Positions 33,435 through 48,470 of a stretch of 64,000 nt of DNA are shown one piece after another. Each line of letters opens with the position of its first letter. Position 1 is the first letter of the stretch. Both the position numbers and the translations under genes were made by a program. The notes beneath the pieces were generated by a model. It was not told the DNA's origin and searched no databases. It worked only from the letters and a program-made list of their open reading frames with translations. The stretch lies in the NCBI RefSeq assembly GCF_019649055.1, contig NW_026570340.1, positions 62,001 to 126,000 of the forward strand, in the 5' to 3' direction. Source of the stretch: Paramacrobiotus metropolitanus (taxonomy: Eukaryota; Tardigrada; Eutardigrada; Parachela; Macrobiotidae).

Positions 33435-35749
<2,315 letters not shown>

Positions 35750-36355
35750 TGTACAGTGCAAATTTATTATCGTATCAGGAAAATCGACAGTCAACAACAA
35801 CAGCAACGACAATCGCCACAGTTAATCCAGTTTTGTGCTGAGCATGCTACAACTGTAATGTGTGTACAACTGCAGGGTACATTACAATTTTCTGCATTTT
35901 TTGTTTTGATGCGTCCGCACTCGTACGTCCAGTATGACAATACTGTACCTCACGAACTGGTGCAGTGTCGTCTTATTAGCGACTATACTGTATCTATGTC
36001 GCTCTTTATCGCAATTCACAATCAAGCGTACATGATATTGATCAGTTTAACTCGAAGGAATTTATGAAGCGATCGCAGTAAGTAATTCGTGTCAGCACAG
36101 TGCGCATACAACCAACACTGACTGCAAAAAGTTTGAACTAAAAAATTAGGAAATGGACTGTACTTACCGTAAGGGTAATACTGTATACTGTAATGATGTA
36201 TAATCAACCGTTGATGGGTAGCGCGGCGCGCGCTGGGGTCGTTGCTAGTCCATTACTGCGCCCTTATAACTAATTAGCTCATCTGGATCCTGTCGTCTAC
36301 CAATGTTTCATTTGTTTTTCCTGTTTGCTCTTGTATCCCTGGACAAGCGGGCATA
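35750..36355. other. Spacer between gene C and Ig gene 2
   Basis: The two genes are divergent, so this 0.6-kb stretch should include both promoters. I see no clear TATA box for either. Confidence 0.4.
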
Positions 36356-37666
36356 ATGGACCGCTTTCTCGGCGCTGGTGCCGCGGTTGTGCTGTTGTTG
36401 GTCGCGCTACCTGCAAGCCGCGGATGTCCAAGCCAAAAGGGACGTAGCGTGGAGTCGGTGGACAGATGTAAGCCACGGTGCAGTTTTCTCAGCACGAATT
36501 GCCTAGTCTCCCGTGTCACCATATTATTTTTTGGGCAGTGAACCAGATCCTGAACGAAGCCAAAAAATCCAACGGAAACGGCAGCATGTTTTTGCGCGGG
36601 TATGGGCGGCCGCCCTCGACCCCGAGGTTCCCGACGGCGGAATGGCCGCCCAACACGGAGATCATTCGAGCGCCCGAAAGGGGAGAACTGGTCATTCCCT
36701 GCAACAACACGAACAATTTACAGCAGGTACCGCATTTATGATAGATATATGAATATCTCGTGAGAGGAGCAGTAGCGTTTATATACGAGTAGAAGAGGTA
36801 AAGGTGTGTCGGAAAATTATTATTACGGCACAAGAGCAGACAAGCCCAAAGGGACTTCAAGTCTGGTCGAACACAAGAGCCTATGTTATATGCAGATGTA
36901 CAGACATGACACGGATGTAATACGGAAATACCTTCTCCATATGACAGCGACCTTAAACAGGCCTATTCGTGCGTGACCTTAGGTATTACACACAGGTGTC
37001 CCACGTGTCGATTCCGCCAGCATACACGTACAACGGGAAGCTGTATCCCGTCAACGAGAACGATACCGTCGGAGACGGGTATGCCGCGGGGAAGCATTCC
37101 TGCTGCAACTGCACACCGGAAGCCAGCAGCCGGGGCTTCGTGCGGCGCTCCTGGTCCGTCTCCGAGTACGATCCGGCCACTGGTGCGTTCGCCATCACGC
37201 TGCACAACTTCACGGCCTTCGCCAGCGGTCTGTACGAGTGCCTGCACTCCAACGGCCGCCAGCTGGTGGTGACGCAGCGCTACGGGGTCATCGCCACGCT
37301 CCTCCGCCACGAGGTCTTCGACCCGCCCATGCAGAACGTCACCGTCCGCCTCGGCGACCCCGCGGAGATGGTCTGTCCCGTCCGCTTCAACTTCAACCGG
37401 AAGCGCTGATCCGCCGCTTCCTGTGGCGCAAGGGACACTTCCTGCTGATGCCCGCATCCATTCCGGAGGTAGCCGACGAGGCCGAAGCATGGCGGGGCTT
37501 CAACGGGCACTTTGAGGTGGGCGTGCGGCCGCCCTGTGTGTGCAGCGCCACCATGAAGATCAACAGCGTCACCTGGGAGCACGCCGGTGTGTACGAGTGC
37601 TGGTTCCGCATCGACGACCGCCTGGATGAATGGATCATGCAGGAGGCCCATCTGCACGTCGTTTAA
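36356..37666 (+). pseudogene. Secreted two-Ig-domain protein, copy 2, one-base frameshift
   Basis: Exons 36356-36467 (signal peptide VVLLLVALPASRG, then CPSQKGRS), 36539-36726 and 36996-37666, with introns GTAAGC...AG and GTACCG...AG, in phase and parallel to the intact gene at 38136. Ig domain 1 runs from GELVIPC to TLHNFTAFASGLYECLHS; Ig domain 2 from VRLGDPAEMVCPVRF to TWEHAGVYECWFRID. Near 37394-37400 the sequence CTTCAACCGGAAG has one base fewer than CTTCCTCCCGGAAG (allowing substitutions) in the sister gene. The frame then meets TGA at 37407-37409, and the remaining domain-2 sequence is in another frame. A truncated one-domain secreted protein is possible. 245 nt (37128-37372) are identical to the sister gene. 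Confidence 0.75.
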
Positions 37667-38135
37667 GCGGGTCAGCGGTGCGCCAACGGTTTTCAAAATG
37701 CAGGCTGCTCAGCATCGCCTCTGCGGCTCTGCCTGTACATATCGTTGACCAGTCAGCTCATGGCTTATGGGATTGGTCAATATTCTTTGGATGATTTGGC
37801 TTTACTCTCTTTATTCTTTATTTATTTATTAATTTTAGCGCGGTAATGCGGCTTCTGTTTCCAAAACTGTTGGTTGTTCGAAATAGCTAAGAAGAGTTCT
37901 TTTCATTTCTTCTACATACAGTAGCTTAAGTGGCTTCCCAGTGTTTCGTTGTTTTCTTGTTAGGTATTGAGAAATACTTATGTATATTTATTTACTGAGC
38001 GCGCTTCCAGAGAACTTACTGATCTGTTTATCAAGAAGGTAAACATTCATACCAGTTGCTAAGCACGAGAAAGGTCATATGCTTAAGTACAAGCCGTCAC
38101 ATGTTTGCTCTTTTATACCTGGAAAATCGGTCATA
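37667..38135. other. Spacer between the two tandem Ig genes
   Basis: AT-rich, nothing recognised. A stretch before each start codon is similar (TGTTTGCTCTTTTATACCTGG versus TGTTTGCTCTTGTATCCCTGG, the first at 38103), so the duplication includes the leader. Confidence 0.5.
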
Positions 38136-40867
38136 ATGGATTGTTTTGTCGGGGCTGCTGCCGCGGTTCTGCTGCTATTCGTCGGGCTACCTGGAAGCCT
38201 CGAATGTCCAAGCCAAAAAGGCCTCAGCGTGGATAGATGTAAGAAACGGTGCGGTGTACTCAGGACGAACTGTGTAGACTCCCCTGTGACGGAATATGGA
38301 GTACAGTAACGATGTTGTACGTAAAGTGACGGCTTTATTTGTACTAAGTACAAATAGTGCAACCCTTTTTCAGTGCAACTTTTTATGGCAAATTTAATAA
38401 TACTAAAATCGGATCCGTTGAGGCTGTCAAGAACGCGTTGTGCGCTTAGTAACGGGGAGGGGCAGTGGGCGTTTGAGGGATGCCGGACGATTATAACAGC
38501 CTTTATAAAAAACTCGCCAAACGATATTTTTGCACGGAATTTTTGATGGTTGCCGTTTGAGTTTCTTAAACCAGTTTCTCTCTGCATGGCTTATTGGGTG
38601 GTGTCAGAGTAGAAGGCTCTGCCCTCAGGACAGCCGCCCCATCCGCCGCCTACCTGGTTGTCTCAAGCTCAAGCACAAAAATCTTGATCTCAGCCAACAA
38701 CGGCGATGGCACAGTGGCTGTGCTACGTGGATCACACACTCGGTAGCCAGCGGTTCGATTCCGCTCCGTCGCCATTTTTCAGAATTTCCTCAACAGGAAA
38801 TTCTTTCAGACTTCATCTGGCCGCCCTCCCTTCGCTGAGATACCCACGGACAGCCGTCTTTATGGCAGCCTCTGATAGTGGACAGAAGCGTTTAAACTGG
38901 CAAGCGTGTATGTACAAAGGGTCAATTCTCCACTTTAACTATGCCCAAAGTTACATCTCAAAGGTCACGTAGGTTTGGTTGTTATCGAACGATCTGAGAT
39001 ACAGTACGCAAGAGCCTTAAATAGCGAACACGTCAGACTTATTTAGTTTGGATAAATACGTCAATGGAATTTTTAAGCGAATTATAATTCGGAGGAAGGC
39101 TCCCACGGTACATGGGTTTGAAACTGGTCTGCTCTAGTTTCGCATACACTGCAATTCGAAACACGCTCTCAGCGTAAGGAACGATAGTCCAAAGAGGGTA
39201 GACACATACGGCAATACTATAAAATGTAATGATTAAGTCATTTGTGATGGGTGACCTCAGACCCGTGACAGGATTCGGAAAAAAGTGCCCGAACATGGCG
39301 TAGCACCCCTGTACACATCACCGCAGCGGCACACCGACAACTCGTTGACCACTATCCGGCTGACCGACAACTTGCTGGCAGTTTTTTGCCGACCGACGAA
39401 ACGATGACCCAACAGTTTGTCGAAACGACAAATCGCTGAACGACTTTTTGTGAACACCGACAACTTGCTGACGACACTTTGCTGGCTGGAGAAACCCAAG
39501 AAACTTAAGAAGCCAAAGAAAACCTAAGAAAAAACGACAAAAAAGTTATGAAAACTCAAAAATCAACGTATCGCACCGAAAAGCAACTTGTCGGTCAAGA
39601 AAAATGTTTCGAGAAAACATCGGTCAACGATTGTCGGTCGGCGAACTGACGTGCCGCTCACCGCGGCACAACGCCGCCGCGACCTTTATGTGGCTTAAAC
39701 CTTGAGCAATAAACTGTAGCAAGCTAGCAACGGTTGCTAAGCAACCTGTTGGACGAATATCAGTATATTGAGCGCTGCCACCTGATGCGTTTACTTTTCA
39801 TTTCATTTAAACATATTATTTTTTGCACAGTGAACCAGATCCTGAACGAAGCGAAACAATCCAACGGAAGCGGCACCATGTTTTTGCGCGGGTATGGGCG
39901 GCCGCCTCCAACCCCGCGATTCCCGACATGGGAATGGCCGCCCAACACGGCGATCATGCGAGCGCCCGAAGGCGGCGCACTGGTCATTCCTTGCAACAAC
40001 ACTAACAACATGAAGGTACAGCATCCGCGTTTATATACGAGTAGAGCCTAGAGGTGAGGTTATTTAGGGAAATAACACAAGAGGCTATGTAGATGCACAC
40101 ACACGACACGAGTGAGATACGGAATACATTATACATTCTCTATATGACAGCGACCTTAAACAGGCATATTCGTGAATGACCTCAGGCATTACACACAGGT
40201 GTCCCACGTGTCCATTCCGCCGGCATTCATGTACAACGGAAAGCAGTTCGCCATCACAAAGGGCAACACCCGGGAAAAATCATCCGGGGAAACGAATCAC
40301 TGCTGCAACTGCACACCGGAAATCAGTAGCCGGGGCTTCGTGCGGCGCTCCTGGTCCGTCTCCGAGTACGATCCGGCCACTGGTGCGTTCGCCATCACGC
40401 TGCACAACTTCACGGCCTTCGCCAGCGGTCTGTACGAGTGCCTGCACTCCAACGGCCGCCAGCTGGTGGTGACGCAGCGCTACGGGGTCATCGCCACGCT
40501 CCTCCGCCACGAGGTCTTCGACCCGCCCATGCAGAACGTCACCGTCCGCCTCGGCGACCCCGCGGAGATGGTGTGCCCCGTCCGCTTCAACTTCCTCCCG
40601 GAAGCGCTGATCCGCCGCTTCCTGTGGCGCAAGGGACACTTCCTGCTGATGGCCGACGCCATCCCGGCGGTGGCCGACGCGGCCGTGGCGTGGTGGGGCT
40701 TCGATGGATTCTTTGAGGTGGGCGTGCGGCCGCCCTGTGTGTGCAACACCACCATGAAGATCGCCAGCGTCACCTGGGAGCACGCCGGTGTGTACGAGTG
40801 CTGGTTCCGCATCGACGACCGTCAGGATGAATGGATCATGCAGGAGGCCCATCTGCACGTCGTTTAA
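38136..40867 (+). CDS. Secreted two-immunoglobulin-domain protein (intact copy)
   Basis: Exons 38136-38238, 39831-40015 and 40199-40867; phases 1 and 0 agree, giving 318 residues. Exon 1: signal peptide AAVLLLFVGLPGSLE, then CPSQKG. Exon 2: NQILNEAK...RGYGRPP and the first Ig strand GALVIPCNNTNN. Exon 3: a short divergent patch ending HCCNCTPE, then TLHNFTAFASGLYECLHS closing Ig domain 1. Domain 2: VTVRLGDPAEMVCPVRF, FLWRKG, TMKIASVTWEHAGVYECWF, ending EAHLHVV and a stop, with no membrane segment. The D/E-x-A/S-G-x-Y-E-C signature marks both domains. An extracellular binding or recognition role is inferred from domain type only. Intron 1 (1592 nt versus 71 nt in the sister) contains a tRNA-like SINE head and other insertions. 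I know no named family with this exact architecture. Confidence 0.8.
38702..38774 (+). repeat. tRNA-like sequence / SINE head in intron 1 of the intact Ig gene
   Basis: GGCGATG at the start pairs with CGTCGCC at the end. The A-box-like TGGCACAGTGGCTG and B-box GGTTCGATTCC are present, and AGCGG-TTCGATT-CCGCT forms a T-arm. One extra C between T-arm and acceptor, and a poor anticodon stem, argue against a working tRNA. It is followed by a hairpin (GAATTTCC...GGAAATTC). It is most likely the head of a tRNA-derived SINE different from the one at 21.5 kb. Confidence 0.6.
39290..39640. repeat. Degenerate CCGACAACTTGCTG-type repeat cluster in the same intron
   Basis: CGACAACTCGTTGACC, CGACAACTTGCTGGCA, CGACAACTTGCTGACG, and further CGACAAA and CGACAAAAAA pieces repeat at irregular spacing. 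No gene. Confidence 0.55.
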
Positions 40868-42899
40868 GCGGGTCAGCGGTGCGGCAAATGAGTGTACAAA
40901 CATAGATTTTGAATGCTGTGGATCGGTACTATCTCGTTTTCTACTTTGGAATAGATACCATAATGTTAGATGTTTGATGCAGTGGTATTTGTCTGCGGTG
41001 GCATTTAAGCAACTGCCGTCAGTCAACCGTCAGTACCCACTGCCTAAATAATTTTAATCTTTACGAATACGAGTACTCAAGTTCAAGTATCACTAACACT
41101 CGTAATTAAATCTTACCGCTACCATGCAGGACGTTTGTTCTTGATGTCGATCGTGATGCGACGCATCAAACAACTAATGTTAAGGGTTAACCTTTAATAA
41201 GTATCGTAGTACAAGTACAAACTTAGTACCAAAACAGAACGTCATTATAATGTTAAGGCAGATGCTGTGATGTCCGGCTACATGCTGCGTACAGCACCAC
41301 ACTACGGCTGGTGCCGGCCTGCGACGCATGGAGAATTTTTCATGGCAGTAAAAAATCCTCGGCCTGTGTGGCGGGCCGCATTAAGCGGAATGGATGACGG
41401 TGGTGCGCGTGTAGGCGGGCCGGAAAGGACACGGCAACAGCGGCGTGCGGCCCTTTCGGCAGGGACGTCGCGCTCGCTAGCAACGGCCGGCTCACGGCAC
41501 TTGGTGGTCGGATGCGGCAAATGCTTGAGCAGTGAATCACGGGATCCGTAGATATCGAAATCTCTTTACCAGAATAATTCGAAATGAGCTGATCATACCT
41601 GTGTCAAGTCTGTCCGCTGCACGAGTAGGACGGATGTTTAATGATTATTTTCCTGTGCAGCGGATCACTGAATAATAATTTTTTAACAATAATTACGTAC
41701 TGTATTACGACACTGACAATCACTGCTACGGCAATGTGTAATATGTAGCACATTATTCTGAATACTGGAAGTCTGGAAGTATGCCACAATAAATTACGCA
41801 TTTTCATGTCATAACGATGGACTTTGCAGCATACACTATGTAGTACTCTACGCTAGTAGCTAGCCAGTAAGTGGCAATTCTTCTCGCATTTCTTCTCCAG
41901 AGTAAGACGTCGCGTCTAGAATTAAGTCTACTTGATCCTTAAGCCAGTGTTCGGCAATGATTTGGCAATGGCGGCGCATTGCGCAGATGTACGTTCTAGG
42001 TACTTTGTAACAGCGAAATACGTACCAGCACACAAGGGCGTGTCCCTTCAGTGCACGAGCGTTTATAGTAGAAAGAAATTTCACGGTTAAATTTTTTTTG
42101 AAAACCGTTTTCAGATTTGAACCCAGCGCATGAAATAACGTCTAAGTCTCCAGTTTCAAAAGATTTGACCGTGTAGTTATCGAGATTCGAAACACATGTA
42201 AGTTGAGGTTGCCGGTTACCGGGCCAATTTTATTTATCTTCTACCGTCTCCCATTTTTGGCGTTATACGTCAATTACAAGGCCATCCTAATGCTAATACC
42301 AGGCACTAATGCGTGCCCGTAATTGGGAAGCCCACACACCATGGTCAGTGAAACGTTCGATATACTACGTCTCTGCGACTCAGGGCTTATAAGTAAATTT
42401 CACACATGAATTCCAGCGGCCGAAGATGACGAATACTAATAACGATTTTGGTTGTCTCTTCGCTGTTTAAATTTGAATCATTTCAATTATTGTCCATCAG
42501 CAGACACATCTATATTTGCACTTTGCAGGTGTACTACCTAGTGGGTAGTGGCTAATGACATTGTGTTGCCATTAAAATTTGGCGCCAAAAATGTACATAG
42601 ACGTACAATACATCGCCAGTGTATTAAATGTGTAAACTGTAGTTGTACACAGTCTCATCTGAATAATATACAGTATCTATCTACAGACAGATATTGTATT
42701 ACAGTCACTGTAAACTGCAACTTGTAAGTATGTATATAAGCCCAGTGCCTGTTCTGTCGGCTCCTGATTCTCCTTCGTTATAAATGCTCAGTGTGAAGTC
42801 TTCATTCAGTAAAATTTGACTGACGTTAGATGGGCAACGTGCGCCATCTACCGGTACTAGTACTTTGCTGTTGAACATAACGTCGGTACAGATAATATA
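40868..42899. other. Gene-free stretch
   Basis: GC-rich open frames at 41267-41551 have no domain or signal peptide and overlap on both strands, so I do not call them. 42797-42860 resembles 8095-8160. Confidence 0.4.
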
Positions 42900-43300
42900 C
42901 GTACAGTGGCGGAAGCGATGCTAGGTAAGCAGCAGCGGGCGGCCGTTTCGTTTTCCCATATTATCATGACCGATATATTATCATCAGTCATAACAACACC
43001 GGCCGCGATGGATATTATTGTCCAAGATCAAACAGCTAGCCTTCTCCCTGTTCACCGCCAATTCGGATTAGACGCCACGTGGTGGACCCGCGCAGTAGCC
43101 AGTGGGCAGCTACGGCCGCATAATAACAGCACCGTGGGGAGTGTCCCAGGGAGCTTGTATAATGCGATCGTGCTGGCGCCACATCCCGTACTTGCTCGTA
43201 GTCAGGAGAGTGCCTTCTGGAAGGGGATGACGGATACTATCATTCGCGGTGGCCGTCGGGGAAGGAACGCGGGATACGTACCTAATCTTCACTAGAAGCT
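42900..43300. repeat. Family-4 dispersed repeat
   Basis: GGCGGAAGCGATGCTAGGTA and GGGCGGCCGTT recur at 52880-52925. The block TACGGCCGCATAATAACAGC ... GGGGAGTGTCCCAGGGAGC recurs at 55205-55260 with GGGAGGCGTCCCAGGGC. An open frame through it (42906-43295) is therefore repeat sequence. Confidence 0.5.
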
Positions 43301-45157
43301 ACTTAAACTAGAAAAAATGAAATAACTCTTCTTCGCTCTTTCGAACAACCTACCGTTCTCGAAACGGAAACCGCATTACCGTCCTGAAATTAATTCTACG
43401 CTATTTAATAACAGATTTAAATTATTATTAAACCTGAAATGTAATCGCTCTGTGCTATAACCCAAAGAATATTAATTTTACCGATACCATAAGCCATGAG
43501 CTGACGGTGGTAAGGGACATGTACAGGTAGAACTAGAGGCTGAGAAATCAGCTAGACTTGGGCTGCCGTTGCATTTTGACCCGGCTGATTCCCCGCCAAC
43601 GGACGCGGCAGCAGGGACGGGGCCCGTGCGGCCATATCATGAAAGGACCTAGGACGCCTGCTAGCGCCCTTCGATGATGCGGCCGTGCGGGCCTCCTATC
43701 CAATGGTCGTACGTATCGCCGTGGAGAATGCGTGCCGGAAGCCGGGATCACCCAGATCGCCCTGGCGGACGGCCCGAGAGCTGACTGCCAGCCAGCTGCA
43801 GCGGAACGCCCATCCTCCCCGAACATCGCCCAAACAACGGACACCGTCGAACTATGCCAGCGGTCGGTGTCGTCGGGCGTTGGCGATCGTTAGCCGAAAG
43901 GACGACGCTGACGCTGCCCGGCATCCAATAATTACGGACGGCGCAAAATCCGCGCAGGACAGTTGCGAAAGCAACAACATCAAAGGTCACCATGTAGGGT
44001 GGGCGGGTGGTAAATGAAAAACAGGAGAGGGCTAATCATCGGAATGATAATACAGCAGCTCGTCAACACGACTGATCAGAAGAGAATGCAAAAGGCAATC
44101 GGGCCGTGTGCACGGCCGGCGGCAACTCCCGCGTATTCGCCAGGCATAACAAAGAAAGTGGGCTGAGCCGACTCGAAACAAAGCAATACATGGAATTTAC
44201 CACGAATTTAACTTCACTTAGCTAGCTAACTATCCTTTACGGACGGCGCAAAATCCGTAGAAATACATGTCATCGTTTAAGTAACGGTTGTATCTTACCA
44301 ACTGGCAGCGAAACGGAAATGGCAGTAGCCGGCCAGCAAGCCGCTAACCTTGACAGTTCGCGCTTTTATGGAGGAGATAATATCGACATAAAGTGGTCTT
44401 AAGCCACGCCTAGCTAACGGGTAGGAATATGTTTTCTGGGCATGTGTTGTAAGCTGCGTGACGGGCGAGCAAAGGCCGCGTTACAGAAATAAATCTATCT
44501 CTGGCCTTTTCCAGCATTTTCGCCGCCGCTTATTCTCCTCTCGCCGTAATCAAAGCACGAGGCTTATCCTTAGTTCAAAGTTGATTTGTGAGAGAGCTGA
44601 TGTGGTCCGCATAACGTTAGTTCTACTATTACTGCAGACCTTATCTTTAATCAAAGATACGAGTAGAAGGGAAGGTTAGAAATTTAATTTGTAGAGAGTT
44701 TGCACTGACTGACTGCGCATGGGATTCGTTACGAAGGCTACCGGTACATGGTACAAAGTTCGGGTCGACGCACGTGAACTTTCTCCACGTATTACAGCCG
44801 AATGGTTTGTACAGATCTGTATAGTTTGGCGTGCCTGCAAGGTCCGATTGGTGAGTTATCGGTACTGAAGTACATAAGTAGGATTCTCCAGACAGATGTA
44901 CTGGTACCAAAAATCTCATTAACAACCGATCTGGTGGTTTTTTTAAGATACCGCGATTGCATCTGAATCTGATCATGCAGCGCATTACAAGACCAGCATT
45001 CTGTGCAAAGCCGGTAGCGCTTTTGTGTATTGTGCAGATCATTTGAAGCAGCGGGCAACAGCATTACTACGTAAGGTATTTATATACAGAGTATTGTACA
45101 TACGAGTATAACAGCAGAACGAAATATTGCAGCTATGCCCGTCCAACCGCAATACTA
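43301..45157. repeat. Gene-free stretch with several dispersed repeats
   Basis: 43560-43960 is the inverse of the 6780-6960 repeat. 44460-44520 resembles 28150-28250 and 6540-6630. 44550-44640 resembles 49710-49790 (GGGGCTTATCCTTGGTTCAA type). 44700-45060 is a family-2 copy (CGGTACATGGTACAAAGTTC shared with 50450). Confidence 0.5.
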
Positions 45158-46429
45158 CTAGCGCATTATTATTAGCAGGAAACTGAGTCTCAAAGCCGCC
45201 CAGGCCAGGCGCAGTTGTGATGCTGCTGCTCTTCTGGCGGTAAAGGTCATGTCAACGGACGGGTAGGGCTCGGGGCAGCAGGTATAGTAGCGGACGTTGC
45301 GGACTGCCGAGCTGGCGACGATACGGTAGCGGGTAACACGCTGGGAATACAGATCAGAATAATCTGCAAAGGTCAACACACGCTGCTGCACAATACAGCT
45401 TCATTCATCACCAATATAATATTATTCGAACAGATACGTTACCGCTTCGGTGACTTATGTAGTCAAAGTCCGTCACAAAGTCCACCAGGGAACCGTCGTA
45501 CATCCACGACGCTACACTCAACCATTATCCAAATTATTAGTTATTTACTCTCCACAAGCGGCAAACCCGCAACTGTACCGAGTTTGATAGCGCAGTGCAC
45601 TTCGTCAGCGGCTGTGTTCTGCGTTGTATTACAGCTCAGCGGGAAGGTCACGCGCGGGATCCACGTGACAGTACCATCGGAATGCACCGAGACCAGCTGT
45701 CTTTCTTCGGGGAACACAGCGCGACTGCGCGGGTCGTAGCTGTTAATGAATGCACTAGAGGCAACGAAAACAGTTGATCGTATCGTGCGTATGTACACTC
45801 GGAAGACGGACGCCAATAATCTATACTAACCTGTTGTAAAGCGTAATGTCGGGCAGCCAGACGCGGTCGGCCGGGAGGTGCACGACGGAAATATTGTGGT
45901 GCTGCAGCGGGTCCCACGTCAGCCGGCTGTCCCTCCAGTTCAGGTCCAGAAATCCCAGCAGTACGACCAAATCCGACTGCAGAGCATGCTATAACCAGAC
46001 CGAACAACTGAACAAGTACACCGTGGATGCCTGCGCCATAATTCAGTCCAAGCGGAAAAAAGGCAGATATGCAGCCCTGTACATGTCCTCGTACACTCAA
46101 TCAGTTTGGCAGCCAACGCAGCGCGATGCTGCTATTGGTACTGGACGCGTGTGCTGGATGAAACGATTGTGACGAACAAGTACAATTTATGTGTCGGTCA
46201 GCGTAACTGCACCGACCTCACGTTGTATGCCAGTAGCAGTCAGGTGGACGCTGATGGTCACCGGCTGACCGGGCTGGTCAGCGTTGGGCGGTACATAGAC
46301 GTCTGCGGCGGCGATAAGATGCCGCACCAAGGCCGACGTCTTCAGCGAGCTGGCCGCGATGATATTTTTATGATGGCCAATTAGTCCGGCGCTGCAGCAA
46401 AGAAATATTACTAAACGCCGGATATACAT
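45158..46429 (-). CDS. AChBP-like ligand-binding-domain protein, copy D (reference copy)
   Basis: Exons on the minus strand: 46217-46429, 45831-45988, 45579-45739, 45443-45511 and 45158-45363. GT-AG throughout, phases 0-2-1-1, 268 residues, no disruptions. N-terminal signal peptide (LVIFLCCSAGLIG), then SALVRHLIAAADVYVPPNAD, the receptor-type first helix region. Next [17 protein letters not shown], loop A WLPDITLYN, TVTWIPRVTF, a 12-residue hydrophilic Cys loop (CNTTQN...EVHC), loop B SWMYDGS and loop C RYYTCCPEPYP. All four core aromatic positions of the cholinergic site are kept. The protein ends AAASQLRLAW plus hydrophobic AALRLSFLLIIMR: no ion channel, but a possible GPI-anchor or tail-anchor signal. 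Ligand and partners are unknown. An alternative upstream Met at 46471 exists but is not shared by B. Confidence 0.85.
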
Positions 46430-48470
46430 TGCGCAGGGCGAATGATCAGCGAGAGCAACACTCAACAACAACGTTAACGACAGCGTTAGCGGGCAAGAAG
46501 TATTTTAGCCAGTTGTGTACACTCTCGAGCATTACTACAGGGATGACTGGCAGCTGTCTGCTATGGGATCATTGCGTACAGTTGTATGCAGTGCACTTTG
46601 TAACTCCTCGTACATGTAACGTACCTCGCGAAGTGGCGCAGTGTACAACTGGCGACATTCCCATAATATGCTTTTATCTAGCTTCTGCACCTGCATCGCT
46701 GTTCACAACTGACATGGCATAATTAGGAACCAGTGTAATTTGAAGGACAGCCATAAAAAACAAACCGCCTCACGCTGCCACCCCGGGCGGTCGTAATTGT
46801 TTCCGGCGCCGGATGTCCAAGATTCCTTCGCTGTAAATCCTCATGATCAGTCTGGATATTCGTCCACACAACTTAACCAGCAGCACTGTTGCCCAATGCC
46901 CTGGCATCTTGACTGCAGCGTTATTCCACTTACCAACTTGTAAGTGATCGCCTGTTAAACAAAATAATTATGAAGGCATTTTGTGATTTGCCCACCACAT
47001 TACTTACTATTCCGCAGTAAACACGAACTGAATTACTACCAACGCAGGTACATGTTATACCCTCCAAATAAAGGGCAGATGCATCATGTCACTTATTCAC
47101 CTAGCGGTTTTGTTCACCTAGAGATTCACTGCTCGGTCATCACTCTCCTAGCGATTTCGTTTTGTGCACTGGACAGCTGGTGGTAGCTCGGTGACTCACT
47201 GCCCTATCAGTTTGGTTTTGTTTCCTTGGAAACCTGGGCTAATTCAAACATGGTGCAGAAATTGGATTTTTTTAGGCACTTGAACATTGAACATTTGAAC
47301 AGCAATCAGGCGATTAAAATTCAGCATGTTTGCAAAATTTATTACACAGTAAAACCTCTCGTTACATACAAATTACAATTCTATATTAAGTACACTTCTG
47401 AGTTCTTTATAACATTCAACCTGTAAGGAACCGAACTGGCTCGCATGTTATAACATAGGGGCGATTCTCTTTATAACATTCACCTCTTTATAAGCCTTAC
47501 ATACACTTTCCGCGGAACCGAATGTAGTTTAACCATTGTAGAAAACCGCTGAACAGTATTCAGAACAACAGTTGCATACACGTAACTGGCTGATGTTATC
47601 TTAACATCCTGGACTAATACGGAGCAACATTAACGTTGTTTGTGTAAATGGTAATTACTTTGTACTATAGTTATGCAAAAGTATATCTCAGCAGAATATT
47701 CTTATTTTATCAGTCTTCAAGTGCTAATCATACTTTAATGAACTAGTCCAAACGAAGTTTGTATTTTTCAATGTACTCGTATGTACGAATGTAATTCAAA
47801 TTTGTAATGTACTACAGATTCTTGCTACTACTGCCTTAATGTTGCATTTATAAAATACATGTACTGCGACCCCCCACACCCCAAATTATAGCAGCGCCCC
47901 TGGGGGCAGTTTCTCTTTATGAAATTCACCCCGGTATAACATACGAAACTGATGGAAGTTCATCATGGAACCGTGCCTGAATTTTATGAAGAGGTTTTAA
48001 GGTAGTACATACTTAATATGTACTTTCATAAATGTGTTAAGCAACTGGCACCGCTATATTATTCCCAAGTTCACCTGGAAGGCTTTACCGAAGCCAGTTG
48101 TGCCGAAACCGGCATCGGTGGGACGGGTGTAAAAATTTTTTTAAGAAATAAAATGCATGTGACACACTTTCTGAACAGGCTGAATCTAATGGCGTTTGCA
48201 GTTTTTTTGGATTAGGTTGTGGTTTTTCCGATCTCGGTGTCTCAGGTTTTTTTGCAGTTATACATATTATAGATCTTCCTTCATATGTATATTGAAGCTT
48301 TAATAATATCATACTGGTACAGTACAAGATCGTCGATAGTAAGCGGTTTCACGAAAATGATCAAAATAAATTTGTACATAATTGACAACAAGGCAGCATT
48401 TTGGCGCCGCAAAAATAGCTAGGGCCAGCCGACCTGCACATCACAGTTATGCTAATCATCACGGAATCGC
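46430..48470. other. AT-rich gene-free stretch with a family-3 core
   Basis: The family-3 core (TGCCACCCCGGGCGGT) lies at about 46775. 47440-47500 and 47910-47950 repeat TTATAACATTCACC-like sequence. No gene is recognised. Confidence 0.45.

Noticed and set aside
38702-38774. Functional tRNA gene
   Set aside because: The acceptor pairs and B-box are present, but there is an extra base before the acceptor and no good anticodon stem, and it lies in an intron full of insertions; a SINE head is more likely.
42906-43295. 129-codon GC-rich frame
   Set aside because: The sequence is a dispersed repeat with copies at 52880 and 55200 in which the frame is not kept.
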